In this document: positions 1 through 5,176 of the stretch, one piece after another | How the letters are laid out: each line of letters starts with the position of its first letter | How positions within the stretch are numbered: the first letter of the stretch is position 1 | NCBI GenBank assembly: GCA_913062745.1 | Contig: CAJXXJ010000191.1 | Location: 1 to 7,100, forward strand | Direction: 5' to 3' | Source of the DNA: an uncultured Phaeodactylibacter sp. | GTDB taxonomy: Bacteria; Bacteroidota; Bacteroidia; Chitinophagales; Saprospiraceae | DNA length: 7,100 nucleotides | Translations under genes and position numbers: made by a program | Notes under the pieces: model-generated | Seen by the model: the letters and a program-made list of their open reading frames with translations, nothing else | Database searches by the model: none | Told to the model about the DNA's origin: nothing

Positions 1-1317
1 TAACCTGATGGCGCGCTGCAGCATACTGTCCGGCGGGTTTTTCATAGCATCTGCTTTGAGGCGCAGGTTCACTCCCCGGAAGTAGTATTCTCTGGATTTG
101 ATATCCGGGAAGAAGAGGTTCTCCTCACCCGCCAGGCTTGCGGCCACTTCCAGGTATTCGGGATAGTGCGCGTATATGGATTGGTCGGCCCACCGCTTGG
201 CAATTTCCCGGCCGGGAGAGGTAATGTAGTCATTGATGGCCTGCTGCGCTTCGTTCTGCAATTCGCTCATCAGCCGCATTTCCATAGCTTTGCGGTAGGC
301 TGGCTCTATCCCCCCTTCCTTCATTTGCTGGTAAGTTGCGTAAGCAGACCCCTGCTGAGGGTAGAGCAGCTGCCCCCGTGCTATAGCGGCTTCAAACTGC
401 TGCATATCGGGAAGCGCGCTTGTGTCTGGCTCTGAAGAAGGCGCGGTGGACGGCAGGTGCCTTGCTCCGTGCACGACCCGGCTTACTTTAAAGTCGCTCA
501 CGCCTCCCTGCCGGATGGGGTGCTGCTTATCTTTTGTAGCCTTCCGCACCTCGTCCTGTACGTAGCGCTCCAGCTCAAATAAATCCACAAACAGGTTTTC
601 GTTGAGGTCAGCCTGCCCCTTCATGCCCTCCACCAGGTAGTAAGAGAATATACCCCGGCCACCACCGATGTGCGGGCTCTCGTACGATAATTGAGTGGAT
701 TCGCAGGACAGCATTTTGATTACGCCGGAAAAAAGCTCTGCCAGCGCAGCCGTAGTGGTCTCCGCACCCCGGAATGGCTCCCCGGCCAGAGAACCGGAGC
801 GGCAGGCGTCGCTGATCAGCAAAATGTCCGCCTTTTTTTCCCGTACGATCTTTTCAAAGACCTGGTTGAGGGTGGTGATTTTGCAGGCACCACCGGAAGC
901 GTAAGAATCGGGCGGTGCATCGTGAAACAGGAGGTAGCCCATGGGCTTATCGGCAGTAGCTTCGATGCTGCCGTGCCCGGAGAAGTACAGCAGCAGGCGG
1001 TCATTGGGCTGGCAGCGGTCCGCAATGGCCGTCAGCTCCGCTATAAAGTTGGCGTAGGTAGCCGATTCGTTAGTGAGCAGCACCAGGTCCTGCGAAGCTA
1101 CCGGCCATGGGCTTTCTTCCCGCAGGTAGTCTGCCAGGGCAGCCGCATCGCGGTGCGCGTATTGGAGGTCAGGGATGCCCGGCTGCTGGTAGTCGGAAAC
1201 TCCTACGATCAGCGCCTTGATGCCATTGAACGGCCGGATGGGTTTAATCTGTGCCTGCAGCAGTGGGCTGTTCGTCAGCCAACAAAGCCCGAGACAAAGA
1301 AAGAGGAGTCTGCTCAT
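1..1317 (-). CDS. Secreted caspase-family (peptidase C14-like) protein, 3' end cut by window edge
   Basis: A continuous frame of 439 codons starts at the ATG at 1317-1315 and is still open at base 1. Residues 1-23 form a signal peptide: basic Ser-Arg, a Leu-rich core, and an Ala-Gln cleavage region around 22-24, so the protein is probably exported to the periplasm or beyond. The caspase/metacaspase p20 fold follows at about 30-280. It contains KALIVGVSDY near 34-43, the catalytic histidine in YFSGHG (His115) and the catalytic cysteine in SDACRSG (Cys172). Both dyad residues are present, so an active cysteine endopeptidase is likely; family members usually cut after Arg/Lys or Asp, but the specificity cannot be read here. 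A Pro/Ser-rich linker near 285-300 leads into an alpha-helical, possibly TPR-like C-terminal part. It is transcribed divergently from an ECF sigma/anti-sigma pair, which suggests shared regulation. The substrate is unknown. Confidence 0.93.
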   Translation of the reverse strand, partial: MSRLLFLCLGLCWLTNSPLLQAQIKPIRPFNGIKALIVGVSDYQQPGIPDLQYAHRDAAALADYLREESPWPVASQDLVLLTNESATYANFIAELTAIADRCQPNDRLLLYFSGHGSIEATADKPMGYLLFHDAPPDSYASGGACKITTLNQVFEKIVREKKADILLISDACRSGSLAGEPFRGAETTTAALAELFSGVIKMLSCESTQLSYESPHIGGGRGIFSYYLVEGMKGQADLNENLFVDLFELERYVQDEVRKATKDKQHPIRQGGVSDFKVSRVVHGARHLPSTAPSSEPDTSALPDMQQFEAAIARGQLLYPQQGSAYATYQQMKEGGIEPAYRKAMEMRLMSELQNEAQQAINDYITSPGREIAKRWADQSIYAHYPEYLEVAASLAGEENLFFPDIKSREYYFRGVNLRLKADAMKNPPDSMLQRAIRL

Positions 1318-1342
1318 TGTTCTGTATTTACGATATGCTTAT

Positions 1343-1350
1343 CAAAAATA
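1343..1350 (-). promoter_or_regulatory. Bacteroidota -7 box, proximal, for the caspase gene
   Basis: Read on the minus strand this is TATTTTTG, a full match to the Bacteroidota housekeeping -7 consensus TAnnTTTG. It lies 25 bases upstream of the caspase start codon, giving a short leader of about 15-20 bases. A TTTG at 1369-1366 lies 15 bases further upstream and could act as the -33 element, though that spacing is shorter than usual. Start-site mapping has not been done, so this is a consensus match only. Confidence 0.5.
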
Positions 1351-1352
1351 GT

Positions 1353-1360
1353 CAAATTTA
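1353..1360 (-). promoter_or_regulatory. Bacteroidota -7 box, distal, for the caspase gene
   Basis: Read on the minus strand this is TAAATTTG, a second full match to TAnnTTTG, ending 2 bases upstream of the proximal box. No TTG is visible at the usual 17-23 base distance upstream. The two boxes may give alternative start sites, or only one may be used. Confidence 0.45.
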
Positions 1361-1378
1361 TGCCCCAAAAAAAGCAGG

Positions 1379-1424
1379 GCTTCTCTTCGCTGCCTTAGTA
1401 GGAATAAGCAGGCCAAAGAGAAGC
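1379..1424. repeat. Imperfect inverted repeat (hairpin/operator candidate) in the divergent control region
   Basis: The outer arms GCTTCTCTT (1379-1387) and AAGAGAAGC (1416-1424) are perfect 9-base reverse complements. Inside them, CTGCCTTA (1390-1397) pairs with TAAGCAG (1405-1411) if one C is bulged, giving a hairpin with a small apical loop. It lies about 20 bases upstream of the caspase -7 boxes and about 190 bases upstream of the sigma gene. No gene ends here, so a terminator role is unlikely. A binding site for a regulator is the simplest reading. Confidence 0.5.
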
Positions 1425-1617
1425 TGACTGCGGGAATGCACACTAAAATGGATAAACAGTCGGGTGATTTTGGGGTTAGATTTAGGCTGGCCGGAAAAGG
1501 ATACCCGGCAAGCGGGAATTTTTTTAAAGAGGCAACGGAGAATTGTACAGTGCCTTTTCATTCGTTGAGCGTTTACCCAAAATTCTTTAGCTTAGAGCAC
1601 AAATTAACTACCCCGTT

Positions 1618-2187
1618 ATGAAGCAGGCGGACGAACAACACTTACAGGCTATCCGGAAGAATGACCGCCCCGGCATGCAAAGGATTTACCAGGATTTTCT
1701 GCCCCGCATCAGCCGGCTCATACGGCAGAACGGGGGGACCACAGAGGACGCCAAAGACATATTCCAGGATGCACTGATTATTATTTTCCGAAAGGCTTCG
1801 GAGCCCGGCTTCCGGCTCACGAGCGGATTTTACACCTTGCTTTACGGAGTATGCCGGAACCTTTGGGGCAACCGCCTGCAAAAAAAATCCGGGAACGAGG
1901 TATCCTTACCCGAGGACTACAAATACAAAGCTGAGCCCGGAATGGGCACACTGATAGAGGAGCAGGAAGAGACCAAAGTCTTCTGGGACGCTTTTCAGCG
2001 GCTGGGCGAAGACTGTCAGCGCCTGCTGCAGCTGTTTTTTGCAAAAACGAAAATGGCGGCTATTGCCGAAAAAATGGGCTTTAGCAGCGTCGGTTATGCT
2101 AAAAAACGGAAGTTTCAGTGTAAGGAACAATTGATCAAACTTGTCAAATCAGATGCGCGATATGCAGAATTGGCGAAGAAGGCTTAG
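1618..2187 (+). CDS. ECF-type sigma-70 family RNA polymerase sigma factor
   Basis: This 189-residue protein has the two-domain length and layout of an extracytoplasmic-function sigma factor. The sigma-2 domain covers about 8-90: the core-binding region 2.2 is the acidic-aromatic helix at 44-59 (DAKDIFQDALIIIF), and the -10-recognition region 2.4 is at about 71-89 (FYTLLYGVCRNLWGN). The sigma-4 domain covers about 119-180, with a helix-turn-helix near 144-170 rich in Lys/Arg. The start at 1618 is the first ATG of the conserved reading frame and has no Shine-Dalgarno sequence. Its stop is 3 bases before the membrane anti-sigma candidate, so the two are almost certainly co-transcribed and probably act as a sigma/anti-sigma pair. 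The divergent caspase gene is a plausible target, but no ECF-type promoter could be defined by eye. The specific ECF subgroup is not assigned. Confidence 0.93.
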   Translation: MKQADEQHLQAIRKNDRPGMQRIYQDFLPRISRLIRQNGGTTEDAKDIFQDALIIIFRKASEPGFRLTSGFYTLLYGVCRNLWGNRLQKKSGNEVSLPEDYKYKAEPGMGTLIEEQEETKVFWDAFQRLGEDCQRLLQLFFAKTKMAAIAEKMGFSSVGYAKKRKFQCKEQLIKLVKSDARYAELAKKA

Positions 2188-2190
2188 CAC

Positions 2191-3054
2191 ATGGAAAATC
2201 AATACGAAAAAATAGAGGCTTACATCGATGGTACGCTGCCGGCAGAGGAGCGGCGGGATTTCGAAGCCAAGATCGCGGCTGACCCTGAGCTCGGCGCAGA
2301 AGTCAAACTGCATCAGCGCCTGCAGGATACCCTGAGCAACGAAGCCGAATGGCGTTTCCGCCAAACACTGAACGAGCTCCGGGACAGCGTGGATGAGCAG
2401 CTGACGGAGGAAGAGAAGCCTTCCGGCAACAGCTCGCTGAAGTGGCTGCTGCCGGGTATACTCGGGCTCATCATCATAGCCAGCCTGACCTGGTACTACA
2501 TGACGCCTCCCCCTATGCCGCAGCTGCCGGAAACGCCGGAGGTGCCAGAGGCCCCCCGTGAAGAAATAAGCCCGGCGGAAGAAACAGAACCGACCGTTAC
2601 TGCTCCGGAAGAGGAGCCGCCGGTAGCAGAAGAGCCGGAGCCTGAAGCGCCCGCGGTACAACCCTACGCTCCCATACCTGAGCTGGAACAGCTGGCAGCG
2701 GCTTCCCCTCTGAGCAATGCTTATGACTTTTCCCTGGAAGCTACCGTACGCAGCGGCAACCCGCAAACACTCATCGTAGAGGGGGAACTGCTCAGCGCAC
2801 AGTGGGATGCGGAAACGCCCTTGCTGCTGGAGCTGTACTCCAACGACCCCACGCGCTACCCTGCTGATCCGCTGCTGAGCGGCAATATGATCGCTACTGA
2901 GCTGCAGGAAGACGGCCCGATCGCCTTTGCGGCAAAGACAGCTTACTTTGTCAATTTTGAGGAAGATGTGGATTTGCCGAAAGGCTTGTACTACTACCGG
3001 GTACGCCTGACGGGCGCTGAAGAATTGCTCTGGGTGGGCAAAATCAGGCGCTAG
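2191..3054 (+). CDS. Single-pass membrane anti-sigma factor candidate
   Basis: A 287-residue protein starts 3 bases after the sigma gene stop, with a weak purine-rich stretch (AAGAAGG) at 2176-2182. Residues 1-80 are cytoplasmic and charged; YIDGTLPAEERRDFEAKIAA at 11-30 followed by DPEL is the pattern seen at the N-terminus of many Bacteroidota anti-sigma factors. A transmembrane helix lies at about 85-104. Next comes a Pro/Glu-rich spacer at about 105-165, then a folded, beta-rich periplasmic domain at about 175-287. The protein contains no cysteine, so the HxxxCxxC zinc motif of classical anti-sigma factors is absent. It probably holds the sigma factor at the inner membrane and releases it on a periplasmic signal; what the outer domain senses is unknown. 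Position and layout carry the call more than sequence identity. Its end overlaps the convergent monooxygenase gene by 11 bases. Confidence 0.8.
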   Translation: MENQYEKIEAYIDGTLPAEERRDFEAKIAADPELGAEVKLHQRLQDTLSNEAEWRFRQTLNELRDSVDEQLTEEEKPSGNSSLKWLLPGILGLIIIASLTWYYMTPPPMPQLPETPEVPEAPREEISPAEETEPTVTAPEEEPPVAEEPEPEAPAVQPYAPIPELEQLAAASPLSNAYDFSLEATVRSGNPQTLIVEGELLSAQWDAETPLLLELYSNDPTRYPADPLLSGNMIATELQEDGPIAFAAKTAYFVNFEEDVDLPKGLYYYRVRLTGAEELLWVGKIRR

Positions 3055-4093
3055 TGAGGTAGGCTTCCGCTTCCCGCGCTGTTTTGCGCGCCGTCCGCCC
3101 CACCCCGATCACGGTCGCTGAGGCAAAGCCGGTCCAGCCGCCGTAACCAACCAGCCACAGCCCGGGCACTTCCGTGGCGCGCGTACCTTCTGTAGCCATT
3201 CTGCCGTACTCATCCATAGGGGCCAGCCCTTTCAGGTGGCTGGTAGCGTAGTGAAAGCCGGTACACCAGATAATGGCATCAAAGGATTCCCGTTCGCCGG
3301 AGGTCCAGATTACGCCATCGTGGCAGATTTCCCGGAGCATTCCCTTCGCTTTCAGCGCCCCTCTTTCCCGGGCCTCTTTTACCGTAGGCACCATCACGAT
3401 ATTCCCCAACCCGAATTTTTTCGCATCAAAGGGCTCCCCTTTTTGCTGTGCGTAGTATTTGGCGGAAGCCACATCAAACAGCACCCGCCCGTCCACATCG
3501 TCTGGCAGGAACTGTGGCGGTTGGCGTACGGCCCAGGCGGTATCCGCTACTTTAGAGAGTTCAGATAGTATTTGCGCTCCGGAGTTGCCCTCCCCCACAA
3601 TGAGTACCCGCTTGCCGCGAAAAGGGGCCGGGCTTTGGTAATGGGCGGAATGCAGCTGTACGCCCTGAAAAAGAAGGCGGCCGGGTACATCGGGGAAGTA
3701 AGGGGCCCCCCAGGTGCCGGTGGCGGAGATCAGGGCCCGCGATCGGTATCTGCCTTTTGAAGTTTGTAAAACAAACCCTTCTTGCTCCCGCTCCACCTGC
3801 CGGACTTCCACCGGGCGTTCAATCGGGAAACCATATCGCTGCTCGTATCGGCACAGATAGTCGATAGCCTCTGCTTTGGTCGGATAGTCGCCTTTGGATT
3901 TTGGCATCCACCAGCCGGGGAGGGAGCTGTGCCCGGCTGGAGAAAAGAGGGTAAGCGAATCCCAGGCGTGGTGCCAGGCCCCGCCGCAGCTCGGTTGCCG
4001 GTCGAGCAGTACATAGTCCAGCTGGGTGCGGCGCAGATAGTAGGCGCAGGCCAGTGCACTTTGGCCCCCGCCTATGATAATGAGATCGTGCAT
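3044..4093 (-). CDS. arsO: ArsO-like flavin-dependent monooxygenase (NAD(P)/FAD oxidoreductase)
   Basis: This 349-residue protein reads end to end like the ArsO family of NAD(P)H-dependent flavin monooxygenases. The FAD-binding Rossmann motif is at 8-13 (GGGQSA, with Ala in place of the third Gly). Family-typical blocks follow: GGAW at 37-40, SLTLFSPAGHSSLPGW at 46-61, the ATGTW segment at 124-128, an FMO-like FxGxxxHSAHY at 142-152, the NADPH-binding GEGNSG at 167-172, FLPDDVDGRVLF at 195-206 and WCTGF at 276-280. The enzyme should be cytoplasmic and should oxygenate or oxidise a small substrate. ArsO proteins are named from arsenic-resistance clusters, but their exact substrate is poorly settled and no other ars gene is visible here, so an arsenic role is inference. 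Its start shares one base with the stop of the upstream gene (TGATG), indicating translational coupling. Length is normal and nothing looks broken. Confidence 0.85.
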   Translation of the reverse strand: MHDLIIIGGGQSALACAYYLRRTQLDYVLLDRQPSCGGAWHHAWDSLTLFSPAGHSSLPGWWMPKSKGDYPTKAEAIDYLCRYEQRYGFPIERPVEVRQVEREQEGFVLQTSKGRYRSRALISATGTWGAPYFPDVPGRLLFQGVQLHSAHYQSPAPFRGKRVLIVGEGNSGAQILSELSKVADTAWAVRQPPQFLPDDVDGRVLFDVASAKYYAQQKGEPFDAKKFGLGNIVMVPTVKEARERGALKAKGMLREICHDGVIWTSGERESFDAIIWCTGFHYATSHLKGLAPMDEYGRMATEGTRATEVPGLWLVGYGGWTGFASATVIGVGRTARKTAREAEAYLTSA

Positions 4094-4497
4094 CAGGCTG
4101 CCTGTTGTAATTGCTCAAACTGTAGCTCTTCCAGGTCTTCTTTGAAGGCTTCAAAATCAAACCCGTCGGGCAGCCTGCTGTCTTCCATCGCTTGCAGGAA
4201 GGCGTGCAGCATGGCGTAGAAGAATTCAGATTCTGTACAGGAAACTGCGTGCTCCGGGTCCATAAAAAATTCCAACGTCAGTTTTTTCCGGGACGGATCA
4301 TACCGGGACTCCGGGCTGAATACTTCGCCGATTACCGGAGAAAAAGCAATATGTTGAATGGCCTCTCCGTAGTCGGAGAGCTGTAGAGCCTCCTCCAGGA
4401 GTAGTTTGAGGCGATAGCTCATATTAAACTTATCGCCCAGGGACTCAAGATCAATTTCCTTGATGTAAGTGAAGTTTGAAAATTGTTCCGTACACAT
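4093..4497 (-). CDS. Uncharacterised acidic 134-residue protein, immunity-like candidate
   Basis: I do not recognise this protein. The ATG at 4497-4495 is preferred because it lies 11 bases after the preceding gene's stop; the upstream in-frame ATG at 4617 would add 40 low-complexity residues that overlap that gene. The 134 residues have no signal peptide or membrane helix and are strongly acidic (about 27 Asp/Glu against 10 Lys/Arg). Predicted structure is mixed: an N-terminal helix at about 25-42, strands around 47-80 (AFSPVIGEVFSP and KKLTLEFFMD), then two C-terminal helices at about 90-130. Small, acidic, cytoplasmic proteins encoded directly behind a putative nuclease-like domain are often immunity proteins, but this rests on position and charge only. 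Its stop overlaps the start of the monooxygenase gene by one base. It could equally be an accessory protein of that enzyme. Confidence 0.75.
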   Translation of the reverse strand: MCTEQFSNFTYIKEIDLESLGDKFNMSYRLKLLLEEALQLSDYGEAIQHIAFSPVIGEVFSPESRYDPSRKKLTLEFFMDPEHAVSCTESEFFYAMLHAFLQAMEDSRLPDGFDFEAFKEDLEELQFEQLQQAA

Positions 4498-4508
4498 AGA
4501 TGGCTGTA

Positions 4509-5048
4509 TTAACTTTTGTAAGCATTTCCCGGTGGGCGGAGAAGCTTTACTTCTATTTTGAAAGACTGGGGCAAGAGACGGTAAGCTACAATTTTGCTTA
4601 CTTCCATCCGTTTGCAAGTTTCATAACTACCCCGATACTCTTCAAAAAATGTAACGCCAAGACTCGCATAAAGGTCTGCTGCGTATCTGGCTCTTCCTTG
4701 AGTAGTAATTCCATATTTATATATTTCTCCTGCTTTAACGGTTACCATTTCGACTCCTTCCGGACATCTAAGGCAAGGCCGTTTCATGGTGTAATCAGCA
4801 ATAAGCACATACTGAATCCAGACTTCATGCCGCCGGGCGACCTCCTCTGCCTCTTCCTCTGCTGCTCTGACGGCTGCATCATCCAGTCCGGGGTCGTCAT
4901 AAAATTGCTTCCAGAACTCGGAGCCGCCCAGCAGGACGATCAGAACGGCCACGAGCAAGGGTAGCCAGCGGAAGGGCTTTCCAGGCTTTTGCGGCGCTTC
5001 TGCTGTTCGTGGTTTGCAGTTTTTGCCCGGGAGCACGGTAGTTTCCAT
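4509..5048 (-). CDS. Membrane-anchored protein with a divergent GIY-YIG-like C-terminal domain (putative)
   Basis: The chosen start (ATG at 5048-5046) gives 179 residues; the upstream ATG at 5186 would run through the promoter region and across the proA start. Residues 1-27 are a basic, Pro-rich cytoplasmic tail. A single transmembrane segment covers about 28-42 (WLPLLVAVLIVLLGG), followed by an Ala/Glu-rich helix at about 55-75. A CxxC pair (Cys92, Cys95) precedes a compact block at 99-175: strand, AGEIYKYGITTQGR at 106-119, helix with Arg121, strand VTFFEEYRG at 132-140, then a helix with Glu149. This strand-strand-helix-strand-helix order with a YxYG turn, helix Arg and later Glu matches the layout of GIY-YIG nucleases, though the similarity is faint. 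The family looks like one I recall from Bacteroidota polymorphic-toxin C-termini, from memory and unverified. It heads a three-gene operon. Confidence 0.75.
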   Translation of the reverse strand: METTVLPGKNCKPRTAEAPQKPGKPFRWLPLLVAVLIVLLGGSEFWKQFYDDPGLDDAAVRAAEEEAEEVARRHEVWIQYVLIADYTMKRPCLRCPEGVEMVTVKAGEIYKYGITTQGRARYAADLYASLGVTFFEEYRGSYETCKRMEVSKIVAYRLLPQSFKIEVKLLRPPGNAYKS

Positions 5049-5069
5049 AAGCGCGGGTTTTTGGTGCTG

Positions 5070-5077
5070 CAAAGTAA
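5070..5077 (-). promoter_or_regulatory. Candidate -7 box for the three-gene minus-strand operon
   Basis: Read on the minus strand this is TTACTTTG, 7 of 8 positions matching TAnnTTTG (T instead of A at position 2). It ends 21 bases upstream of the operon's first start codon. No -33 TTG is seen at the expected distance, so the call is weak. Confidence 0.35.
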
Positions 5078-5146
5078 GATAAGCCTTTTTGAGGAAATTT
5101 GCCAGCGGGAAAGCGCGCGGCCCGTAAGCCCCGGAGCGGAAAATCC

Positions 5147-5154
5147 TATATTTG
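5147..5154 (+). promoter_or_regulatory. Bacteroidota -7 box for the proA-proB operon
   Basis: TATATTTG is a full match to TAnnTTTG and ends 22 bases before the proA start codon, giving a leader of about 15 bases. No TTG is seen 17-23 bases upstream, in a GC-rich stretch. No attenuator or riboswitch-like structure fits in this short leader. Confidence 0.6.
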
Positions 5155-5176
5155 CGGCAGAAGAACCCGCTTAACA

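Noticed and set aside
691..1398. Open frame of 235 codons on the plus strand
   Set aside because: It lies antisense to the caspase gene, which has a full signal peptide and catalytic motifs; the frame's product has no recognisable pattern.
1477..1484. TAGATTTA as a promoter -7 box for the sigma gene
   Set aside because: 7 of 8 matches, but it lies about 130 bases upstream with no -33 element at the right distance; too weak to annotate.
1565..1590. TTG plus TTCTTTAG as a sigma gene promoter
   Set aside because: Only the TTT core matches and the spacing is 14 bases; not distinguishable from chance.
1436..1621. Small plus-strand frame of 61 codons overlapping the sigma start by ATGA
   Set aside because: The overlap looks like coupling, but the peptide has no pattern, and the stretch holds likely control sequence; no start signal.
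2149..2766. Open frame of 205 codons on the minus strand
   Set aside because: Antisense to the anti-sigma gene; rich in Arg/Phe/Leu as expected from reverse reading of Glu/Pro/Ala codons.
3080..3094. GCGC-TGTTTT-GCGC mini-hairpin as a terminator at the convergent gene ends
   Set aside because: The stem is 4 pairs, lies within the monooxygenase coding sequence and has no T-run.
4498..4617. Longer N-terminus for the acidic protein (ATG at 4617)
   Set aside because: Would overlap the preceding same-strand gene by over 100 bases and adds an unstructured stretch.
5099..5176. Longer N-terminus for ProA (ATG at 5099)
   Set aside because: It runs through a perfect -7 promoter box and adds 26 residues not seen in the family.
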